A stretch of DNA of 38,911 bases from Ectocarpus siliculosus (taxonomy: Eukaryota; Sar; Phaeophyceae; Ectocarpales; Ectocarpaceae), in NCBI GenBank assembly GCA_000310025.1, contig FN649740.1, forward strand, positions 1,038,094 to 1,077,004, given 5' to 3'. Shown here in pieces: positions 23,442 through 34,281 of the stretch (the first letter of the stretch is position 1; every line of letters starts with the position of its first letter). The position numbers and the translations under genes were made by a program. The notes under the pieces were generated by a model that made no database searches, had not been told where the DNA came from, and saw only the letters and a list, made by a program, of their open reading frames with translations.

Positions 23442-23468
23442 ACCGGCACTATAGAGGGCCCCCCACTG
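23442..23468 (-). repeat. Right terminal inverted repeat of transposon
   Basis: 27 bp, the exact reverse complement of 21668-21694, followed by TA (23469-23470). Repeat copy R2 starts at the next base. Confidence 0.9.
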
Positions 23469-23470
23469 TA

Positions 23471-23950
23471 AGGAATAATAAAAAAAACACACACACAGAA
23501 AGACTACCCATTCGAGATATACCCACAGTCGAACGGGATGTGGTGGAGTCTTTTCAGTGAGTGGAGGGAAACCGGCTGGGTACTGGACTTATTTCGAGTC
23601 TTTTTAAGTCTATACACTGATGATTTATACTAGTGATGCCAGCTGGTGCTAAGTACAAAAACATCTGTATAGGTAACTTACAGTTTACAATACATCCCCT
23701 GTAGTTCTCTGCTGGGTCAACGGCAAAATATCGGGGAGAAACCCTCCGTTGTGCCGTGTATTGTAAATTGTAACCTTCACAGGGGACACGGCGCAGTGTC
23801 TATTGACAGCTTGCTGGTTTATTAGACATATTAGGAAGAACATTGTAAAATTCATGGAAGTGGAACAAAATTTACAGCAGTACATCATTCATGGAAGTGG
23901 AACAAAATCTACAGCAGTACATCATCATCAGTCCTACATCACTCGTTTTT
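23471..23950 (+). repeat. Dispersed ~440-bp repeat, copy R2
   Basis: Nearly identical to R1 (21162-21596). It carries one extra internal tandem copy of a ~37-bp block around CATGGAAGTGGAACAAAAT. Without the transposon the left junction would read GATTAAGGAATAATA, as at R1, so R1 and R2 look like members of a tandem array with a ~505-bp unit into which the transposon jumped. Confidence 0.85.
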
Positions 23951-24990
23951 CAAATCTATCTACAGATTTTTGAATTTCACGGACAGCAGGTGTTTCCCGC
24001 CGTTTCTTTAAATTTACAAATCGTTTTTGATCCTTTGGGGTAACGTATCAGGGATGTTTATACAGCAGTAGATGAGAATGGTATACCTGGTGCATGGTAG
24101 GTAGGGCATACCATTCAGGTTGTATCATGTTAGCTTGTTTCTTGTTATGTTGGGTGTTGGTAAACATCATCAGTAGAGCATGGAAAGTTTCCAAATGATT
24201 GTTGTCGTCAACTTCCCTGGTGTTCCTCAAAGCGGTTTGGCGAGATATCTTGTCGCAACCATGTCGTAATCACGTCGTAGAGCATCCGAAGGTCAGCAGC
24301 AGCAGCGAGTAGCAGTTGGTCTCTCCGTGTGGAGCAGTGGTGTGGACATGTTACGGAGTAGCGAAGAATACAACACGTTAGCAATTTTTCAAATGGGATC
24401 AATTTTCAAGAAAATGTGCGGCGCCATACGTAACGTTTCGGGATGTCTAGAAGGGAGTTCCGCCGCTGTATATCCACCGATCAACGATCCACACATCAAA
24501 CACGCGCGTGCACTGCTGCACGTTTCACGTAAACGCAACCCCATCAAACTCCCGAGGGTGAGGACACCAGGGCCACCTGAAGATGGTGGTGTTGCATGTT
24601 CGAATCTTCACTCATAGGTACGAAAAATGTGTAAAGTGTTTGTTGCGAAATGGCATGTGACGTGAGATCATGAAGAACGTCAGGAATAGATATGCACTAC
24701 AGCAGTGCACACAGCAGTAACATGTAGGGCCCCATTCTCATCGGAACCGAGCTAGAGTGTTCAGTGCTGATGATAAGCAGAGCTTAAATGGGGGAGCGTT
24801 CTGTTACCCGGGAAAAGAAGCGAATCCCGTAGACGACGTGACTATGCTTCGATGGCAGAAGAATTGCTCCGTATGCCAAGAGCACAGTATAACTCTCCAT
24901 CTTGAGGGATTTCTTTGAAAGGCGGTGTCGCAACTCTCTGGTATCCACCGTTCGTTACGTACAGTTGCGCCCACATTGTTGATCATGCTC
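23951..24990. other. Intergenic, no gene recognised
   Basis: It contains a TACAGCAGTA word at 24061 and a near-copy at 24697. An open frame at 24327-24617 (plus) has no recognisable domain and no good splice context. Confidence 0.4.
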
Positions 24991-24999
24991 TTTAGAAAG

Positions 25000-27900
25000 A
25001 GTGTGGAGGACGACCACGCCTTCCTGATCAACAGCATGCCCGGAGGGACAACGGAGAGGCTGGAACAATTGAAGATAGATGAAACGACGACGTTCAGGAG
25101 AGTTCGAAGACTGATCGAGGTACGAACGTAAGAATCACAGACACAACTTCATACTGACTCTGTTAAGGGGGGGCAGAATAGGGGTCTCGACGCTGGCTCT
25201 TTTTCTCATACTTTAATCCAATTTAATCCAAGAAAGAAAACAACCTTCCCCCCGGAACCTGGTAATTAGTATTAAGATCAGTAGAGGACACCATCAAGAG
25301 GCGTCGTACGTGCTCGCACGTTCAGGTTTGCCACTGGAGCTGACATATCGAAGGTCGAGGCAGCCTCTGAAAACAGTCCGAAGTCTACGTCGGAACCAAG
25401 CGACTTTCAAAATTTATCACAGCCGTGCTCACCGCCACGGACAGTTTCTTCTACTGTCAGCAGTAGCTAGTGGCACCAGCTACTACGAGCTGTAACCCCG
25501 CAGTGGAGGAGATTGGGGTAAGTGGCGGCGAGCACAAGCAGTGGAAGACACTGGGTGTCGGTCTAATTTGCGGAGATTTGCGGAGATTGTAGCCCGCTAC
25601 AACCACGCTCGACATCACCACCACAGAAGCAGATTTGAGCGCGCGGACACGCACCCCCCGCTGCTATAGGATGTCCTCTAGTGATAAAAGTACTATGCAC
25701 CAGGTTCCTGGTAACAGAGCTTTTTTGAGCGCCTGCCGTTTTGGCTCTTTTGACTTGAATTTAGAATGAACGGTGTGAATTTTTATCTTGATTTCAAAGG
25801 AGGCGTGTGTGTGGAGGTAGACGCATGAAAAGCATGTTTTGAGAAGCCTCTACTGCCGCCCTGTGCGAGAATCAACGATTTCTGTTTTTCGCGATGCCTT
25901 TCGAATGGTCTTGTGTCTCCTCGTGTGCCACTTCTGGTGCTCTTGCGCTTGTTTTCAGAATTTTTCAACATTCAAGTTCGTGTTCTGCCGTCCCTTAAGA
26001 CTACGGAGGCAGTTCTCAAGCACACACAGGCACGCGTCCTGACATAGAAGGCGCTATTTTTCGTTGACATGAGTTTCACAGGGCTTCATCGTGAATAGTA
26101 CTCATTAGCCATCCTCTGTGTGTATTTCGTCGTGTGTTGAACAAACGTGTACCACCGTGCGACGTGCTTCCTCGTAAATGTCACGCCATGCATCCTGCCG
26201 CGTCTCTGTCTATCCATCTGGCGTCAAGCACAACCAATAATTATCGATGTCTTCTCACAGCCAAACAAACATCGTTCGCCGCAGCGTTTCGTTCGATATT
26301 TTGCCGTTGTGTGCTAGGTGCATGCGACGCATATGTTCCTGAGTTACCGCTACTTCCTCCCCGGTCCAAGCTGTACATGCATGCCAGCATGCTACATACT
26401 GGTACACCGCATACACACATGCGATACGCAAAAGCTGTACCACTAGATGGAGCTCATCGATGCGCCACTCCGCTTGCTGTGGTCGCTGCAGTTGACTGAA
26501 GACCGTGGAATGATGCGAAGAACTCCGCTTTTCCAAGAACTCCTGTTCACGATGATCAACTCTTCCAATCCGCACAACTACGGGAAAGACCTGCGCTACA
26601 AGTACAGATTTGCGGTACTCAAGGAGGTGGGTGGGTGTTGGTCGCGTCGTGCTTTTGGCTTGCACACAGTAGTGATGTTGGTTTTCTCTCGCTCACCCAA
26701 AAACCTGGTTTACTGCCCCCTTCACAGCCAAACATGCATGCATAGCAACCGCACAGATAGAAATGGTTGATATGGGCACATGGGGACCCCCGGCGGGGTT
26801 GCCTTCCGCATGATGACTTCAAGGTGCGAAGTGATGGGCGCACTGTACACACAACAGGCGAAGTTTTAGAGTTTCAATCAATAGCCGGTCAGAACGACCC
26901 AACCAGTGGTACATACGTTCGCCAGGTGGCGGATATCAAAGGTGTCACAGGATCGGGACTGAACGTCTATACGGAGCATTTCACGAGCAAGCTATAGCTG
27001 CTCAAACAAAAGTGAGAGGTCTTGAAATTGTCTCATCTACACATAACTGCTGGTAGTTCTCCGAGGTTCGCGGTGTGGGCCAAAATTGGCTTCCGAGACC
27101 CGATCGGTCAAACAAGAGGAGGGTTTCACGGACAGATAGACTAGAATTGACCTCCCGAACATTTCCCACCAAGATATAATTCTTTACACACCGCGATCAA
27201 GTTGAGCTTTCGATCGACCCACGAAAACAACTGGAGCATCACACGTATGTCCAACAGGAGCAACGACTTAAAATCGGAAACGCAGCTTGCCTCTCAGGCA
27301 ACCGTGCTAGTCCTCTAAGAGGTTCTTGTTGTCTTTTGCGTCGTCGTCATGATGCAGGACGGTGCGTGACGACGATGGTTTCGCCGTGAAGAAAGCGGTA
27401 GCAAGACGGACAACCATTGCCTACAGTAGAACTCTCAATTTGACGTTGAGAGCACAGACAACATGAAGGTTCGCACACAAAATCAACCAATGCGCGCGTG
27501 CAAAATCCCTCCCAGCAGCAACGTCAAAATAGGACAGCCTACAGTCAGTCGGAGACTCGACCCCCTCCCGACAAGAAAAATACAACAATGGGGTTGGCTG
27601 CTTTCAGCTTTTTTGTGGAGAATGTTGGGGACAAAAGTCGAAACCCCCCGCTGGAGTTGGCCCCCACATGCATGCCAACTAAGTACTGCGTACGGGGGGT
27701 GTACGTGAAGATGTGTGGGATGCCGAAGTCCCAGTGGGACCAAAATCCGTACTGCCCCCTTGATTCCTTTTCTGTGGAGTCCACGTTTCGCCCCCCCCCC
27801 CCGCCATCTGGAAACATGCTATGTGGCAGGATTGTTGCAGATTGCAAGTAGGTGTCAACAGTCAGGCAAAAAGACCGCCCTATCGCACCGCATGATGTGT

Positions 27901-28212
27901 GTCTTTCCCGATTCCCAAGTCTCAAACCTTCACTCACACCACAAAAAAAACTAACCACCACAACCTCTCCGTACCATTGTTCATGGCTCTCGAATCTACT
28001 GAACTACAATTGCCCAGGGCATCAACGAACCTCCGACACTGGTACCGGTGGAGCACGAGCAGTCGGACACGCCGGTGTTGGATTACTACCGATCCCAAGA
28101 CCTCATCATCGTTCCCGCTACGCAGATATCTCCCTCCGGTCGGTGCACCCCGGTCCCTGAGCAGTCGCAGGAGATAGTGTCAACTGATCAACACCCCGAC
28201 GGTGACCGGTAG
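25000..28212 (+). CDS. Unrecognised gene, tentative exons
   Basis: Four segments look like exons and all have phase-0 ends. They are about 25000-25119 (SVEDDHAFLINSMPGG and on, donor GAG|GTACGA), 26447-26626 (MELIDAPLRLLWSL to YKYRFAVLKE, donor GAG|GTGGGT), 26824-26925 or to a stop at 26997 (GEVLEFQSIAGQNDPTSGTY), and 28018-28212 (acceptor TTGCCCAG|GGC, GINEPPTLVPVEHEQ to a TAG). I do not recognise the family. The 5' end is not located, and whether all four belong to one transcript is unproven. The third segment could be an alternative last exon. Each possible stop is followed by a copy of the same ~235-bp repeat. Confidence 0.35.
27266..27502 (+). repeat. Diverged direct repeat, copy A
   Basis: Roughly 70-75% similar to 28228-28463. 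Shared blocks include GCTTGCCTC, CGTGCTAGTCCTCTAA, GGACGGTGCGT and ACGACGATGG. It lies ~270 bp after the possible stop at 26997. Confidence 0.65.
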
Positions 28213-28227
28213 CAAGATCATGGGCTG

Positions 28228-28463
28228 CTTTTGAAGCGATTGGCAACACAGCTTGCCTCAAGAGGCAATCGTGCTAGTCCTCTAAAAGAGATTATCGATT
28301 TCTTTTGGATCGTTGGCACGATGCGGGACGGTGCGTAACGACGATGGGGCGCAAGGAAAGACGGACACGCAGTGCCTAGCCTATCCACTCAATCTGAACA
28401 GTGATAGCGAGCACAGAACAAATAGATGAAGACTCACAATCAATCAATCCCTGCGTGCTATTT
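28228..28463 (+). repeat. Diverged direct repeat, copy B
   Basis: Partner of copy A. It begins just after the stop at 28212, so it would be 3' untranslated sequence if the gene model is right. A further fragment at about 28778-28801 (AGCGAGATCGTGGGCCGCTT) resembles the sequence just before copy B. Confidence 0.65.
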
Positions 28464-28465
28464 TT

Positions 28466-31188
28466 GTTTTGGTTCATCAGTGTGGATCAGCGCTCACAGC
28501 ATTTCTGCCGGGTATGCATGGAAGCTTCCATCAATCCGTGGTCACACTGAAGGGCTCCTCGCCCTGAAAAAATGCGTGTCATAATTCTTGGTGCATTGCA
28601 TCCTACAGCGCTTCATGCTATACACATAACATTTCTTCGGTGAATGGATCAGAGACAGATGATTGGTGATGTGTTCCGAAAAGAATCAGCAAGGACGCAT
28701 AAGAACGTCACACCAACGACGAGTAACATGAAAGTAAGCGTCGAAACGTGGCGGCATGAAACCCCCCGCAGCGAGATCGTGGGCCGCTTCTTTAAGCGAT
28801 AAGCGAGCACGCTCGTGTAGACATAGCGTCATGGAGATACTGTATCCCCGATGCTGTAGTCGTGAACTGAAGGGACGAACGGTGTCCATGGTTGACGCTT
28901 TGGTTGAATTCGATGTGATGGGCGTAGCGCGTGCCTGACTAGACAGGCGGCAGCTGAACGGATGCGTGTTGCGTTTTATGTGTCACGCACGCGACCATTT
29001 TCAAGGTGCCTATGGTGACGGGGTGTGCTTGGTTCGCGGTGGGTAACACAAGAAAAAGAGTTGGGCGTGACCACAGAATACCCGAAAGAAGAGTGAATCG
29101 AGGCGTACCAGAGACCTTTTTCGGGTGGTTGACGAAACTCAGGGAAATACCCCCCGGAGTTTTTCCAGCGTCAGTCGGTGGAGGAGCAAGGAGTTTTGAA
29201 CTCCGCGTTATCCAGTCACAGACACGCGTATCCCATGGCATCGGGGTGATGGCCTGGCCTGGTCGAGCGGCCAGATGAACTTGCTTCGCGCGTGAATGCC
29301 CGTGGTGACGGGCGGAGACCCCGTGCTTCCAGGATGCTCACGAGTTGCATTCAATGTGGTGGGTGCTGCCTCGCGGTGCTCGCTACATGGTATCCATCCC
29401 GAAGCAAAGCTGCCTGCTGTGGCTTTGCACGCTCCAGTTCTTGGCGGTGTAGTAGACGGCAAGGAAGACCCTTGGCAAGGGCCGTCCATGCCCTACCAGA
29501 CTCGTCGATACCGATGATGGGTCTACGGGCAGCACGCGCGGGACAAAGCTAGCGAGAGAGCTCTGTTTTGAGCGCAACAATTCGACTGCCGTAGGAAACC
29601 ATGCTTGCCCTGTTTTCAGCAAGCACCCGCGTTCTAGCTCCGATTCCGATGCACAGACAACCAATCACGCACAAGAGATATTCCTCAAAACTAATGCACC
29701 GTGTGCCAAGTCCATACCGCTTTGGTTGGGCCCCTCGATGCCGAGTGTTTCTCGTGCCTCTCAGGGTGGCTCCGTGCGTTGGCACAACTGCCAGCAAGCG
29801 ATCGAGACACGAGAGGGGGGCCAGGGGAAGAGCACACAAGGCAAGACGACACAAGAACGGTAGCGCTGCCAGCACACTAACCTGCTGACAACGCGGTACG
29901 GTCGCGACGTCTTGTCTTGGCCTGTCTCTCTCTCTGCGCCCTTTTCGCGCGATAGAACGGGTACCCCCGCACACACGCATGCATCGCCGAAACGTCACAC
30001 ACACAGTCACACGCAAGACAGGGGCAATGTACGCGGCTGACGAACGAAACGTGGGTGCGCGGATTGCACGAGAATAAACATCGAGCGAGCGACGACTTCA
30101 CCGTAAACTGCATCGTCACTGCAGTTGCTGGGTGCTTGCCTGCCGGCCCATGCACCATCACCAGCCGGCACCACTCCCTCCTCACCCAAGCAAGAGAGAC
30201 GACTCCTGCGGGAATTTCGTAGTGGCGGAGGTTGTGGACGCACCCTCTCGTCGAGCTCGACAAAGGCAGAAAGAAAGTAACAAAATTGACTTTGTACGAC
30301 GCGGGGTACAGCTACAATAAAAACAGAAAGATCATGGCCCAATACAAGGGGAACAGAAGCGAAGCCGAACACATCAGCCCGCCCTGATTGCTCGGATCAG
30401 CATCCCAGAACACTATTTCGCCAGACGGCGCGGCACTAAACAGATAACCCTCTGTTTATCCGTTGCATACCGTTTGCGTTGTGCGGAGCAGAAGCGATGG
30501 AGTGCCGTTCTCTGTCTTCGCTCCAGCCTCTCGGTCGCTCAGATCACTGCTTTCAGTCCTGCGGGCTGTTTTGCGAAATCGGCGAGATTTGGCATGAGGC
30601 ATTGGCCACAGTTCGATCATCTCGTCAAGATGAGCTTTGAGGGCCCGCCTTCCGTTCCACGTGCTCGTCGAGAAAGCATCCACTGCCTACTTGTTAATAT
30701 CAGAACACACAACAACCATCCGAGCAAGCGCACATACAGCCACGCTTGCCTTCAACAGCACAGCGCAGCAGCTACAGGGCTAGGTACTAGCTGCCCATCC
30801 TGCCCACCCAAGCTGATGCCTACACGACGCGGTACCGCAAAACCTTGATACGAGTTACGATAACAACCTAAATGCGAATGATTTTCCAAGATGAAACGCC
30901 CACAGATTAAACAACACAACGCTTCCCCCTCTACGGTACAAATAACAACCACACACCGCACAAGAATAGCCGCCAAGCACCGCAACGACCACGACACCAG
31001 TAGCACAGCAGCAGCAGGCGCGACAACCACCGTGTCTACCCCCTTCCCAATATAGCCCCGACTGAGACGCGTACGCGCGAGAAAAATCGTGCCCTCGCAG
31101 TTCAACACACGCGTATTCACACGCCGTCTCGAGCGTGGAGACTGGGACCACGGCAACCGAAGAAGAGCACCGGTTCCGCCGCCGCTGC
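28466..31188. other. Intergenic region, no gene recognised
   Basis: Several 75-155 codon frames occur on both strands (for example minus 30456-30683 and minus 29549-30016). None shows family resemblance, and overlapping frames on both strands are open. The helicase 3' end and any 3' UTR should lie just left of 31189. Confidence 0.4.
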
Positions 31189-34100
31189 CTAGATGACCGA
31201 GTATTTTCCAGATGAGAACGATGAGGAAGACGCCACCTTCATCGTCTCTTCGTTCAAAATCCTGCGATATTCGGGAGTGCGGGGCGGGGAGGGTTCAAAG
31301 CCAGCTCTTGCGCTGAAACGCCCGATGTGCTCTCACGTTGGAATCGAGCCGTGTCAGCTACTAGCGAATTTCGTTTCTGAGATATAACAACACAGGACGA
31401 ACAGACAGATACCTGTCGCTGACCCACATTATTTCGAGACAACAGCCACCTCGCGGCTCGTCGCCCAGAAAAGGTGGACGTTGGGTTACAGGCGGCTGCA
31501 TTTGATTCCATTCCGTATGGCAGAAAGAGTCAGTAACGCAGCACGCCGCGGCAGAAAACAGCCACAACACCATCAGCACAAGGAAAACGACACAAAACAA
31601 AACACACAAGGACGGCCATGAGCAAAAGAGGAAAGGGTAAGCCGAAGACCTGGGTGCAGTACCTTCGAATCTCGCTGATGCCGGCCTGTACGTCTATATC
31701 GCTCTTGCCCTCGATCACCAGGTGCAGCTTCTCCTCCCCTTCCTTGGGCTTTTGGTTGTTGCCGATGTACATGCCTGTTAAACCGAATCCAGTTCCAGTC
31801 AACACAAAAATAACGACGAGGCAAATGGAAAGCAGGTCAGAAAAGTACTATGACATATGCCGTCGCTCAAATGAAAGGGCCAAAAGAGTTGCGTGAAAGA
31901 GCGAACCCAACGGCCCGAGGGCATCCCACCCCCGAGAATATCCAACAGACCGCGGTGGACAAACAAGACACAGGCACGTGCGTATGTCGGGGCCTGCACG
32001 ATGCTGTACTGGCATCGTCGTGCTTGTTCATGATAACACCGTAAGGATAAGAGAAGCGAGAAAACGCACGGGGGTGCGACATCACCGGCACATGCGATAT
32101 CAACCGTGCGTTCTCTCGCACCCTTACGCTCGTGGGTGAGATGTTGCGACGCACTCCTTGCTTACCCTTGGTAATGATGGCGACGCCCGTCATTTCGTAG
32201 ACCTCGTTGACTGTGCTCTTCTGCGTGATCTTCCACCGAGCCTGCTGAGGGAAGTCGTTGATCACGATCTTGTCCGTGAAGTGGGTTGGCTCCGAGTCGG
32301 GCCCCTGCAGACAGCACCAGTCAGATAACCATGGTGAACCAAACACGGAGCGAATGAAGGACGGAAGGGCGCAGGCGTGAGAGGCGGGGGACGGTTCAGT
32401 TGGAGCGCCGAGAGAAAAGGGCGACAAACAGTGAACAGGCGCTGGGGTCAAAATAAGCATGTTCAACAATACCTGTACGGCGGGAGAGCACAGCAATGGC
32501 CGAGGGTTAGGGTAAGGGTTTGGGTATATTAACTATTACCGTCCCCATCTTCAGCAGTGCATATACAGGTCTACTTCCGTACCGCTACCTCTTTCTTTGG
32601 ACAGAGAAAAAAACAGATACGTGCGCCGCTTTTTTCTTTTTGTCCCTCTGCTGTAGTGCTCTTGACACCTCCTCGTCATTGATTCTGCCCGCATTCCTCC
32701 TTCTGACCTTTCCATCCGGGCTGAAATATCTCAAAGCGATCGCCGCTGCCTCCTTGAGAGCCTCCTGAGGGGTCTTGGGCTTGCCGTCTTTGCCCTCCCC
32801 GCCCGGCTCTGGTCTTGGCACTGCCAGGCCTAGCTTTGCCGCGGTCATCATCGCCGCCCCCTGGTGGTATTTATCGCAGACGTGCAACCAACGTAAAACA
32901 GCAGTGCGTAGCGATTAGCTCTATACGCTACGCATTGCCGTTGAAGGAGGCCACAATCGAACCTCTTCTTTAAAACCAGATATGGGAGGCATTTTGCTAA
33001 TTGTACGACGAGGCCCGGTTCCCGTTCAAGGCGACTGTGCAGACTGGAGAAATTCTCTCGAACACCAAGCGTTGTGCACAGCACAGGTGGTGAAATTGTT
33101 GTTGGGCACAGGATGATCTCCTTCCGGTTCTGCGTGCGCTTAGTGTAACAAGGTGCGTAAAAGAAAACAAATGGCACAATCACAGAGATACCGCACGCAA
33201 CGGTAGTGAAGACATAGGGCAAAGTCTAAGGCTCTGTCCCGATTCCAAAGTTGTGCTTCGGATTACACTACGAACAGAGTGAAAAAAAAAAGGATACACT
33301 AAAGCTACACGGAAGATAACACGCACCTTCATCCTCTCCACCTCGTCGGTGGACTTGAGGAGCTTGCTCGCCGCCGTGATGGCTGCCTTGGTCAGGTTCT
33401 CGGCTCTTGCCGCCTTGGACGCCTCGCTCTCCTCCTCGTCCCCCTCGTCCCCTTCCTCACCCTTCTCCTTGCCGCCCAGGAGCTCCGATGGGTCTCGCAG
33501 GCCTTGCTCAATCTCGTACTGCCGCTTCTCGAGAGATCGCATCTAGGGGGAAGGGACCAGCACACAGCAGTGAAAAATGCATGTGTGTGCATGGTGGATC
33601 AGTGGTGGAACATTGGGGCGGGGGGAAGAACCAAGAGGGTGGGTCATCGGTGATGGAGGGGAGGGCGGTTTCAAGCAGCTATAGGGCAGACGTCGGTGTC
33701 GTGGAGGAGAGGGAGGGAGTGCGAAGGGGCTTAAGCGTGGTGGATGGAGAAGAAGCAGTCGTGGTACTTGACGAAACTGCTAATACGAAGATTACCTAGA
33801 TAATCGTTACAATGCTGTTGGATTGGTGTCGTGCTTGGAGGCGGAGGTTTGAGATCCCTCGGTCCACCGTACGTACCACGTGTAGCTGTACGCACGAATC
33901 TACAACGCCACTACGAGCTCTACCGCACGTTAGTCAAAAACTGCCATACACGCCTGGGACCGCGGGTACAAAACCTCGCGTTTCCAGGGTCAGGGTTTCA
34001 GACCTAAACCCGAGACCTGACTCCAACCGACAACCCACGGCACAATCGAAACAACACGACTCTGTATGCAATGGCGAGTGTGGCGTGAGCCGTAAGTTAC

Positions 34101-34281
34101 CAAAGTCAAAAGGGCGAAAAGGCAAAACACCAAGCATTGCAATCACCTGCTGCGATTCGCTCTGCTCTGAGTCGTCGAAGGTGAAGCCCTTGCCGGAGAA
34201 ACCACTGCTGGCTTTGCGAGCCTGCCCGCTGTCCACCTTGCCCTGGAATTCTTCGGCCATTTTCACCAGCTCCGGCGGTAT
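31189..34281 (-). CDS. DDX46: DDX46 exons F-K (linker and KH-like C-terminal domain)
   Basis: Minus-strand exons are 34281-34147, 33542-33327, 32860-32708, 32304-32166, 31774-31663 and 31261-31189. The first covers [16 protein letters not shown] and [12 protein letters not shown]. The second is charged and disordered ([19 protein letters not shown]). The third is Ala/Pro-rich. The last three form the KH-like C-terminal region ([36 protein letters not shown]) and the terminal GKYSVI before TAG at 31191-31189. Split codons restore Gly (32166/31774) and Arg (31663/31261). Confidence 0.92.

Larger units (their letters stand above)
21668..23468 (-). mobile_element. 1.8-kb pogo/Tc1-like DNA transposon with intact TIRs
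   Basis: Perfect 27-bp terminal inverted repeats at 21668-21694 and 23442-23468 begin CAGTGGGGGGCCCTCTATAG and are flanked by TA. About a dozen subterminal copies of the core GGCACTAT/ATAGTGCC lie within ~160 bp of each end, probably transposase-binding sites. One two-exon gene on the minus strand (23212-22204) encodes zinc-binding and HTH domains but no visible DDE catalytic core, so the copy appears non-autonomous. Identical TIRs suggest recent movement. Confidence 0.88.

Noticed and set aside
29208-29664. Overlapping 70-95 codon frames on both strands
   Set aside because: No family match and no splice context; open on both strands, which suggests base composition rather than coding.
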